From assembly GCA_036346375.1 (NCBI GenBank), contig CM070520.1, forward strand, positions 21,614,852-21,678,851: DNA of 64,000 bases, in the 5' to 3' direction. Positions within the stretch are counted from its first letter, which is position 1, and the number at the start of each line of letters is the position of its first letter. The notes beneath the pieces are model-generated. The model was not told the DNA's origin. It was given only the letters and a program-made list of their open reading frames with translations, and ran no database searches. Of the stretch, positions 37,371 through 45,868 are shown piece after piece. The stretch is from Guadua angustifolia (Eukaryota > Streptophyta > Magnoliopsida > Poales > Poaceae). The position numbers were made by a program, and so were the translations under genes.

Positions 37371-38058
37371 AAGAAGTATATGTAGAATTGATGACTGGAC
37401 AACAATTTTCTGGCATTTACTTGGTTTTGTAACTCATGAATGCAATACAAATCTTTGGCGCTGATCATCACAAGTACAAATTCTGCCATACAAAAAGAAA
37501 AGGTAAGAAGAATGGAGATAGAAAACGGGAAGCCAGCGGATGTGATTACTGTTGAGGTGGAGATGCAAGAATCAAAATGCTGTGGAGAATCTCAAACATT
37601 ACCAGTTGATTCAGTATCTCGAGATTCGTAATGTTGTTGTTGACAGAATATTAGGTAATGCTGGGAGTAGTATCAAATTGATGCTTAGTTTATACTTTCA
37701 ATCTTCCTTCTGGGCTCATATTTCCAGTTGAATTACCCAAGCTTCAAAACTCTCGCAGAAGTTCTCCGGATGCATAAATTTGAGTGTGCATTGTAGCTTC
37801 GGCCGATGGAGTAATCTGTTAAGAGTGCGCCATCGTAATGCATGTATATGTAGCATCAAATCTTGAAATCAGGGAATTTTTATGCAGCACGCAGTATCTG
37901 CTAAAAGTTTAACATAGCAGATGTTCGTTGGCTATGCACTGACATGTAAGTTGATGGGAACTTGGTCGCGATCTTGATGTAAAGTTCATAAATATTGTGT
38001 TTATTTTTGTGCTATTTCATCCCTTCATACTGTTTCAGACATTCACAGCTTTCTGTTT

Positions 38059-38110
38059 GCACGGGCATTACTAAATATCACCGTAGCGTTAGCATGGGCA
38101 TTATGCTAGT
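38059..38110 (+). mobile_element. Helitron 3' terminus
   Basis: CCGTAGCGTTAGCATGGG forms an imperfect hairpin (stems 38081-38087 and 38092-38098) and is followed by CATTATG and CTAG with a T next. Hairpin plus CTRR plus host T is the Helitron 3' signature, and the GCACGGGCATT wording is usual in grasses. A second similar block, GCACGGGCATTACTAA, lies 20 bp upstream (38059-38074). The matching 5' TC end was not found; the CACTA insertion at 16158-34133 may lie inside the Helitron. Confidence 0.65.
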
Positions 38111-38335
38111 CTTGTTGAAATGTAGCTATAGACCAAATTTCGTATTTTTTTGAATTTGTTTACTATTTGTTTTGCATTTTCTAAAATCAACGATATATAT
38201 ATATATATATGCGTCCTTCAAAGATGTATGTGTATAAATAGAGCGACACATATATATCGCAGACTCGAAAACAACTGTAAAAAACACTTTGTAATTGTGT
38301 GTATTGGGTTTCTGCCGATTAAATTTGTTTGTAAT

Positions 38336-38498
38336 GAAAGATGTATGTGTATAAAGATCAAAAAAATATTTGTGTGTACAAAGATGTTTGTGTATAAAGA
38401 TGTATGTGTATAAAGATCTGCCAAGGTTGACATTGTGCATGTATATTTTGTGCTTGTATATTTTGTGTATGTATATTTTGTGCATGTATATTTTGTCT
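38336..38498. repeat. Two small tandem arrays (GATGTATGTGTATAAA and GTGCATGTATATTTT)
   Basis: From 38336 to 38417 a 16-17-bp unit, AGATGTATGTGTATAAA, occurs three to four times with changes. From 38431 to 38496 a 16-17-bp unit, TTGTGCATGTATATTT, occurs four times. A (TA)n run lies at about 38192. The minus ORF across it (38126-38518) is a by-product of the repeat. Confidence 0.85.
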
Positions 38499-38692
38499 AT
38501 GCCATCGTTTGAATTCATAAGTTTGACATCACACGCAGAAGAATAGTCTAGCCAGCAATACGGCTATACTTGGGCTCATATGCTTTTAAGTCTATGTTCA
38601 CTCGTTACATCTATCTTCATTTCCTCGTTATGTCTTTCTTCGATACCATTGTATGTGTATGTGTGTTAATTTGAAATTTCTGATTGCTAGGA

Positions 38693-41406
38693 ATGGCCTC
38701 GAATCAGGGACAAGTGCCACAGGGAGTTCGGCCCTCAAATATAGACGAAGTAGGAACGGGTAGCGCAACGTACTACCTGATCCTACAGGATATTGATATG
38801 GGGCAACCTGGCGCCACTACCATGGACCAAACTGACGCACTGGTTGCTTGGGAGGGGGGCTTCTGTCTCGGAAGATGGCAGCTTGAGCTTCAGGAGAGAT
38901 AGAGCCCAGTAAGTGTCACAGAAAATATCAGATGTTCACATGCAGTCTTCCCAAGGCTTTTTCAGGCCACGAAGGGAGAATGATGAGCTGACCGTTGCCC
39001 TGGGTAACAAGGAGCATCCTAGGCGCACCCGAGGAGTTGGTTTGGTCCCGTGGAAAGAAGACTTCCCAGCTGAAGCATCATTGTACAAGCGGCCAAAAAG
39101 AATAAGAGAAGATCAATTGGACCGTCAAATATAAGATGCTATGGCAAGACCGTTAGCAGAACAGAGAGCGGAGCTGGATAAAGTTGTGGAGCAAGCAGTA
39201 CAAAAAGCTCTCAGCTCACGACCGCCACCCGATGACAGCCCTCGGAACTTCAGTCACAGTGTTTGTAAGAGCAGCTGCGCATCCACAGTGATTCCGGAAG
39301 AGCATGGACTCCATTTTCTAGTGGATGACATCACAGAACCGACACCGTGCAAGCTGCATTTGTCCGCACATGGCATTACCATCAAGGTGGCTGATGGCAG
39401 GGCTTGGCCATGCGGCTCCTCGCAGGTTCTGCACTGCCGCCCAATACCCGCTGGGATTCGCTAGGGTCGAAGTAGATAGTGTAGTCCGATAATATCGCAA
39501 AATGGAGGTTGAGATTCCTGGCGAGGATGGAAAAAACAAACTTGGAGAAAACATGTATGGTTTCCTCGCGTGGCGCAAGAGCTTGATTATGTTTGGCTCG
39601 GACGATGAGGACGACAAAGAAGACGATAATAATCAGCCGCACTCTCCACACGCAGACTTGTCGCCTAGGAAAAGTGCAACTCCTCCACCATCACCAGTTA
39701 GGAAAAGTCCAACTCCTCTGCTGGCACCAGCCAGAAAAAGTCCAACTCCTCCGCCGGCACCAGCCAGGAAAAGTCCAACTCCTCCGCCGGCACTTAAGAA
39801 GAATCGAACATCAGCACCATCTCGGAAGTCCGCATCGTCTTGTAGCAAATCTCGGTCATCTGTGAAGTCAGCGCAGCCTCAGAAGAAATTACCAGCTGAG
39901 ATGACTGAAGAAGAACGGAAAAAGGAAATAAGGGCCTGCGTAATATCTCACTTCAAAAAGGCGCCATCACCTGAGAAGACTAAAGTCGATGCTAATGCGC
40001 AGAAGTTTTTCTTGAGTATGGCAAAAGCCAAAGAGACAGGGCGGGCTTCTGAACCTTCCAAAATGTCGAACTACAAGCGCATCTCCAGAAAGCAATACTT
40101 GAAGACGGCTAGTGCTGACGCGTTGATGTCGCAAGCTGAAAAAGATGCTGCTGAACAACTTCATGCTCACGAGCTAGGTCCAAGGTGGAAGTTCTTTTTG
40201 GGGCAACCGCTAGTTGAACCAGCTCATTTAGACAACCTAACAACACAATTGCGGCGCGTCCATCAGTGGTACATGCAGCAGTGCGAAAATGGTCTGGAGG
40301 CGCTCCCAGTCAGATACAAAGAATCGGATTTTCACAATGGGGATAACATCTTTTGGGTATTATTCTCTGAATTGTATATGTTGTACCAGCAAGATGCTCT
40401 AGACGTGAATGTACTCAGACTGTGGACTTTGTAAGTCTCTATTTATATTATTGTATATTCTTGTACCGTTTAACTACATATCTAACTTCTTTTTTATATA
40501 TGTAGAATGAATATACAGACATGTAGACGAAATGGCAATGACAAGTTAGGATTTCTCGATCTGGAGCTTGTTAACGAGAAAATCATCCGGCAAGATCCAC
40601 AGTTTGTTGAAGACTATTTATTTAATACTTTCTTGAAGCTGCAATACAAAACCTCCGTAGTTTTACCCTATAACTTTAAGTACGCATTACCCTACTTCTA
40701 ATATTGTTTTACTATTTTTGCGTGACACGATGTGGGACTAATAGGCTATGTTAACATATATGTCTAGGTTTCACTAGGTCCTGCTCGTCATCAAGTTAGA
40801 TGCTAGCAGGATTTTTGTCTTGGACTCACTGAGAAAACCATTTAATCTGTATCAAAATTTTTGGGACATGATGAACAGTAAAACCGATCGTTGCAATTAT
40901 TGCTCTATTATTATTTTATTCTATTGTATTTAAGGTTATTACTATTTAAAATCATTCACAGGGGCATTCGCACGATATTGCAAGAAAAGTCATCGGCATC
41001 GTCCCTATAAGAAAGATTTCCAAATAATAAAAGACTTTCCATGCATGAGACAGGACCAGGGAAATAATTTATGTGCATACTACGTATGTACAAATATACA
41101 TTCAATTGTCACGAGAGGCTGCTTGCTATAACGGCCATGGTATATAATTACACATTGATGCCTACTTTTCTTTCATTTAACATCTATCATCATTAATTAA
41201 ATTTCTCTTTTCTTCAATAACAGTGCTCCAGGATGAGAACCAATAAGTTACTGCTAACAGAAATTTTAGCAATTCAAGAGCATATCGCTAGATTCGTTCA
41301 TGATGAGATCATCAATCCAAACGGCGAGTTCCACCAAAGAACTTTAATTCTCTTCGAGTCATTGAAAAACCAAAGTGAACGAGATGTACTCACACTACAT
41401 TTGTAA
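38693..41406 (+). pseudogene. CACTA-type accessory gene with Ulp1-like (C48) protease domain
   Basis: Exon-like parts in order: ATG at 38693 after a TTGCTAG acceptor; FFRPRRENDELTVALGNKEH (38960); HFLVDDITEPTPCKLHLSAH (39320); the long exon 39502-40434, with RKSPTPPPAPARKSP repeats (39660-39800) and an acidic stretch; KLQYKTSVVLPYNFK (40650); then the C48 region. His lies at 40772-40774, directly followed by a TAG where Trp is expected. Asp is in VFVLDSL-type sequence (40823-40825), Gln in RQDQGNN and Cys at 41072-41074. The last exon (41222-41406) ends in a TAA. The catalytic triad is thus kept but the gene has a nonsense codon and frame breaks. It is homologous to the minus-strand gene at 18990-21690. 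No CACTA ends that clearly belong to this copy were found. Confidence 0.75.
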
Positions 41407-41634
41407 ATAGACTATTGTAAAAACTAAATATTGTGATGCTTTAATATATTTTAATTATGATCTAACGATGCTTTATATATTATATATTTGAAGTCAACAT
41501 ATCATGTGCACACAGGGCTTCCCGTGTACACACTGTGCACACTAACTATTAAAAGTCACGAAAAACTCTGAAAAAAATTGTAGATGTACTTCATAGATTA
41601 CTCTACCTATGTACAAAATTGTAGGTTCAAATTC
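41407..41634. other. Unassigned spacer
   Basis: AT-rich, with a GTGCACACAGGGCTTCCCGT / GTGTACACACTGTGCACAC cluster at about 41498-41540. No gene recognised. Confidence 0.4.
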
Positions 41635-41935
41635 AATACATATCAGGACTTACAAAAAAGAGAAAATTCTGAACAAGTTTTAACTCCTGCTCCCATGTAG
41701 CCAGCATCCCCCTGGGAGCAATTATCATCGGACTACACAGTGGGAAAAGCTCAAGGTAAGATTGAACAAATGTGATTGCAAGTCGGGTCTTCCTTGTCCT
41801 TGGGGCAAGAGAAATCACACAGCCACCTGCAAACATCGGTGTTCATAGTGTGCTTCAGCTGTTCAATTGAAATATCCCCTGACAACTTTGTCCACATGAA
41901 CTCAAATCCTTCTTACTCGTGCGGATTTGAGTTCC
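41635..41935 (-). pseudogene. CLASSY-like SNF2 ATPase fragment
   Basis: On the minus strand EGFEFMWTKLSGDISIEQLK (about 41930-41870) is followed, after a frame change, by GGCVISLAPRTRKTRLAITF and SYLELFPLCSPMIIAPRGML. This matches the start of the SNF2 ATPase domain of plant CLASSY/DRD1-type remodelers, which help recruit Pol IV or Pol V for 24-nt siRNA-directed DNA methylation. Only about 100 residues are present. The Walker A glycines of GTGKT are changed (PRTRKT), which fits two C-to-T changes on the plus strand, so it cannot bind ATP. The identification is by motif memory; a related SNF2 subfamily is possible. Confidence 0.65.
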
Positions 41936-41998
41936 CACACGAGCAAGAAGGATTTGAGTTCATGTGGACAAAGTTGGCGAGGATATTTCAATTGAACA
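41861..41998. repeat. 138-nt foldback derived from the CLASSY-like fragment
   Basis: Arm 41861-41921 and arm 41937-41998 are reverse complements over about 60 bp, with changes only around TCAGGGG/GGCGAGG and one or two single bases. The loop is about 15 nt. Both arms encode EGFEFMWTKL, on opposite strands. Transcription from either side would make a long hairpin RNA homologous to the source gene. Confidence 0.9.
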
Positions 41999-42014
41999 AT
42001 GGCTAAGCTATCGT

Positions 42015-42310
42015 TACTATACCATGACATATTATTCGGCGTCTAGCGTGCGGCGGAAAAAGACCCTATATAGCGACAGATAAATCGGTCGGTAAAAGTA
42101 TTACCGACGGATTAGGAGTGTCGGCTAAAGTCCCGTCAGCAAAACATTTTACCGACGGATCTTATATTACCGACGGACAGTGTGTCGACAATTAGGACTT
42201 TTTGCCGACTGACATAATTTTACCGACGAACTTCGCATTGCCGTCCGATTTCAGTTTTTGCCGACGCACTTGTGTTTCCCGACTTACAATGTGTTGGTAA
42301 TGTCTAGTAT
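42015..42310 (+). mobile_element. CACTA left end with subterminal repeats
   Basis: TACTATACCATGAC matches the CACTACACCATGAC end seen at 53955, with C-to-T at two positions. ACCGACGG / CCGTCGG motifs recur at least six times over the next 300 bp. The right end was not found before the window edge. The element would contain the LTR retrotransposon at 42640 and the topoisomerase fragment. Confidence 0.7.
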
Positions 42311-42639
42311 TGCCGACACACAGTTCATTGCTATAATCAGATCGCTTCAAAAAAAATAACAGCATAATTCATCCAACTGAGACATGACATGATATAATTC
42401 AAGCATCAATAAAACATGATAGGATAATTCAAGCATTCAAAGTAACAACTTACTCTACTAATAATCAAATTTGTCCAAAAGATAGCATATCATCCAACTG
42501 AGACAATAACAGTTACATATAACACCAAAAGTATATTACAATAACACCAATATAGCTGACCCCTAAAAGATAATAGTTTGTACAAGCATATATATTACAC
42601 CAAAAGAGAGAGGTATGGAGTCTCCACGCATGAACTGGA
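42311..42639. other. CACTA internal sequence, no gene seen
   Basis: AT-rich, with repeated GACATGATATAATTCAAGCAT-like wording. It ends in the CTGGA (42635-42639) that is duplicated by the retrotransposon insertion. Confidence 0.5.
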
Positions 42640-45600
42640 TGTAATACTGCAAAACGCTTTTCTAGTTTTTGGCCGGTGATGTTCTCATTTTGCTTGATTC
42701 AAGGTTTATTCTGAAGAAAAATTTTGTCGCCTCGCAGATTAAAAAAAAAAGTTTAGTAATGGTTAGGGTTAAAGGTTTAGGTTTGGGGAGGGGTATTTTC
42801 GGGATTTCTCCTCTTCCTCTTTGCTTCTTGTGGCTGTCATTCATTCTCAACGCCAAGATATTTCTCCCGGTGATTCCTAGCCAACACCCCATTTTTTTTC
42901 TTTCCTCTGGCGTGCCCTGGTGGTGCGCCTCCCTACCACTCTGCTGGCTCCATCTTCCTGCTCCCCTCAGCGCCCGCGCCTCCTAGCGTCCCGGCGCCGC
43001 CTGGCCCGCCTCCCAGCGCCTCCCCGCCACCTCCGGCCTTCCCCACTCCCGACCAGCGCGCCTTGCCGCCGAGCCGGGACGCTGCTGGCGCAGCCATGGC
43101 ACAAGACTGGTGGCCTCGGCGTTTCTCCCGGCCATCGCCACCTCTGGCCAGCATGATCCCAGGCGCGAGCACCTCTTCCCGCCCTTCCTGTCGGCGCCTC
43201 TTCTGGTTGTCTTGCCCCTCGGTTTGCCCAAGATCCGTGACAAGGCAACGATGAGTGGCAGCTCTCCCCCATCTCCCTCCTTCCCCATGGAATTGCTTTG
43301 AGGTATTCTAGCTTGGGTGTTTCCTGTGCATGCTAGGTGTTCGATGAAATGCCTAGGAGATTTAGGTTGTGGTATCGCAGATGAGTGAAGTGTGCAAGGT
43401 TGAGGATGGGTTTTGAAATGCTAGAATCGATGCCATGCTCCCAAGTTTATCAGTGTTAGCTAGGATTAATTGTCGTTGATGCCATGTTGTCATGTTCTTT
43501 TGAAGATCATTGGACTAAGTATGTATTTGTGTATGATGCTTCTGATCATTTTCGAAGTACTTGCATGTGCTCAAGTTTTGCTTGCTTGATTTATGGTTGT
43601 ACACCCCGAAGAGCTATTGATATAGAAAGTGCCATCGGAAAGAGCTGGATGGGTGTTTTGCCAAGCGTTATTCTGATATTGCTAAACAATGTGGAAAGTA
43701 TGGAGTGCTAGTCTTGTTGTGATCTTATTCATGTTAGTGGGCATATTAGAAACCGTCTATTGTCGTTTTGAACTATTTATGTTAATCTTTTGCGAAAGAA
43801 GTGCGTATTTTGGGTAGGTAAGCATGTGTTAGTAGATCTTTGACCCAGAGGTAAAACACTGTGGGAAATGTGGTTTTCGAAGTAGTAAGTGGATATCAGG
43901 TAATGCATGATTATGGATTTGGTTGTGGCAATTGGTACCTGATTTGCTGGTTATGTCTTGGTTATTTGAGTTCATTCATCTAGGTATATTTATATACTAC
44001 TGTTATTCTGAGGTTGTTTTGGTATGAGTAGTATGTATATATATACATGATTGGTTAGGTTCGTTTTGTATGCACTACCATTGTCAGTTCTCATGGCAAA
44101 GCATTTGACGGAAGGTAGTTAGTTAAATTATAAGATGCATATATATATATATATAGAAAGAGAGAGAGAGAGAGGGAAAAGTATCAAGTTTACTATGCCA
44201 TGTTTTAATCGCTACACTGTCTAATTGGTATACATGCATGTGATGAGTGCATAATACTGAGTTTCATACTTAAGATGACTGAATTTCATTTGAGCTTATT
44301 AAAAGTAGACCATGTGTATTGAGTTGTTAATCAATTTAGGTGGTATGTTGTCTTAAGTTATATCGTGTGTATATGTTCTAAAATTCAGGCTTTCTTTAAT
44401 CCCGGGAAGTCGTGCGAACGCTAAGATTCCAAATGCCACTCCATTCCCGTCGGTAAAAGGCAAGTGCATCTCCTAGAGCGTTAGTAGGGTGTTAAATGCT
44501 TTGCTTGCAATAAACGTATGGAAATTCTAATGATTTGGTTATGTTTAATAGCATATCTAGAAGTTGTTTCTTAGCATGGTAATGGGGATGGATGAATGTT
44601 AGCAATGGGAAGGTAAGTTATTCAATTTCTATTATTGCAACGCCTTATGAATTGTATAAATGAGTATGGTTATGTTGATGCAAAGGATAAAGTGATCAAA
44701 TGATAATGTGTGTGTTATATTCATGTTTGTGTTGTGCTTAAACACATGACTTTATTTACTCTCGAATGAATTACACTGGGAAATAGCAAGTTAATTGGTA
44801 CATCCATATTGGTTATGACTATGTGTGGTGAAAATGAATGAGGATGAGATGCATTCACGTCGGTTGCATAATTGCATTCATGATGGACGAGGCGTCCCAT
44901 GTTGATCACGGGCCTCGGTGCTCACCCGTAGTGAGCACAAAAGTCCTACTCGTAGTCCCATTCATCGATGGTGAATGGGAGCGAGTCAAGAAGTGGGCCC
45001 GCCACGGATGGGTGGGATTGAGGGTGCACACCGACGGGTGTGCACTCAGCTATACCGGTATACGCTATGACAATGTGCATTATGAGCATGCATGGTGCAT
45101 TCATTTTATGATTCATGAGTAAAAAGAATGAGAACATAAAAGCATTGCATTGTGTGTTACATTTGGTAAATGTAGTATGGTGATGAGAATGGAAATGACA
45201 GGTTGAGTATTGAGTCGTGGAATCATCCTGAAATGATTGTTGAGGCATGAGTAAGGTTTATTTATGTTTCCGAGTTGGATGTGGTAAGTAGGGTTAGTTT
45301 TGTTTCTTTAACTGGATGATTTCAATTAAGTATTGGTTATGTCAAAAGATGAAGTAGTTGTGCTCTTAGGTTTGGTTGTATGTGAATTCAAACCGTTTTC
45401 TTTTATTCTGGATACCAATTAAAGAAACTTTTACTTTGTGTCTTGAAGCATTTATATTCTAGTCTAATTCATTATTTTCCCTACTTGATTGCACTTTCTT
45501 CGAGTCCGGGACTCACGCTTGTTTGTTTTCTTATTTTAGGTACTTTGAAGCTGGCTCGTCGGGTTGGGAGTAGTAACACGTACCGACTTCGGTCTCCAAC

Positions 45601-45854
45601 AATCTACTTAATTGATTCGTTAAGTTGGATGTAATTAATGCGGTTGTAATGTGTTGTCCGTCGTGGTGGTGATTATTAAATGTGTTGGATGTGCGATTGA
45701 TTAGCTAAGGACCTGCTAGAATGATATTATGATTGTTATTGTTCTTTTGTCTGCTGAGTGGATGTCCATAGTTCTAGAGGAGGTGCTGCCGAAATTTTTG
45801 GTGAAATCGGGAGTTTGCAGCATTCTGGACTCCGTAGGAAGTCGGGGTGTTACA
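42640..45854 (+). repeat. 5' LTR (3215 bp) of the LARD-like element
   Basis: Begins TGTAATACTGCAAAACG and ends CGGGGTGTTACA. It has a GC-rich island (42880-43300) with overlapping ORFs on both strands, a (TA)n(GA)n microsatellite at about 44140-44175, two perfect hairpins (GTGCTCAC...GTGAGCAC near 44918-44938; GTGCACACC...GGTGTGCAC near 45024-45047), and GAGTCCGGGACTCAC at about 45501. Confidence 0.95.
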
Positions 45855-45856
45855 GT

Positions 45857-45868
45857 TGGTATCAGAGC
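45857..45868 (+). other. Primer-binding site (initiator tRNA-Met type)
   Basis: TGGTATCAGAGC starts three bases after the LTR end. It is complementary to the 3' end of plant initiator tRNA-Met. Confidence 0.92.

Larger units (their letters stand above)
36751..37432 (+). pseudogene. Argonaute (AGO4-clade) PIWI-domain exon fragments
   Basis: Three separated exon remnants keep the order of an Argonaute gene. At 36751 (after CAACCAG) LGGINSLLQIETSPAIPLVS matches the start of PIWI. At 37012 ACKFLDENWCPKFTLIVAQK runs into NHHTKFF. At 37316 GTTRPTHYHILHDD precedes a short foreign tail and a stop at 37430-37432. The wording, especially IVAQKNHHTKFF, is that of the AGO4/6/9 clade, whose proteins use 24-nt siRNAs to direct DNA methylation. 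The exons with the catalytic Asp residues (GMDVSH and FRDG) are missing. The middle exon is present twice. It follows the NAC fragment by only 108 bp, in the same orientation. Confidence 0.8.

Noticed and set aside
38126..38518. 130-residue minus ORF rich in Ile, His and Tyr
   Set aside because: It translates the tandem TGTATGTGTATAAA and TGTATATTTTG arrays.
42640..42648. LTR start placed at TGCAAAACG (42648)
   Set aside because: With that start the flanks do not match; starting at TGTAATACTG (42640) gives the perfect CTGGA duplication and fits the polypurine tract at the 3' LTR.
42920..43301. ORFs up to 105 residues in the GC island of the LARD 5' LTR
   Set aside because: Open on both strands; the matching region of the 3' LTR (49395-49760) has different frames because of indels, so no protein is conserved.
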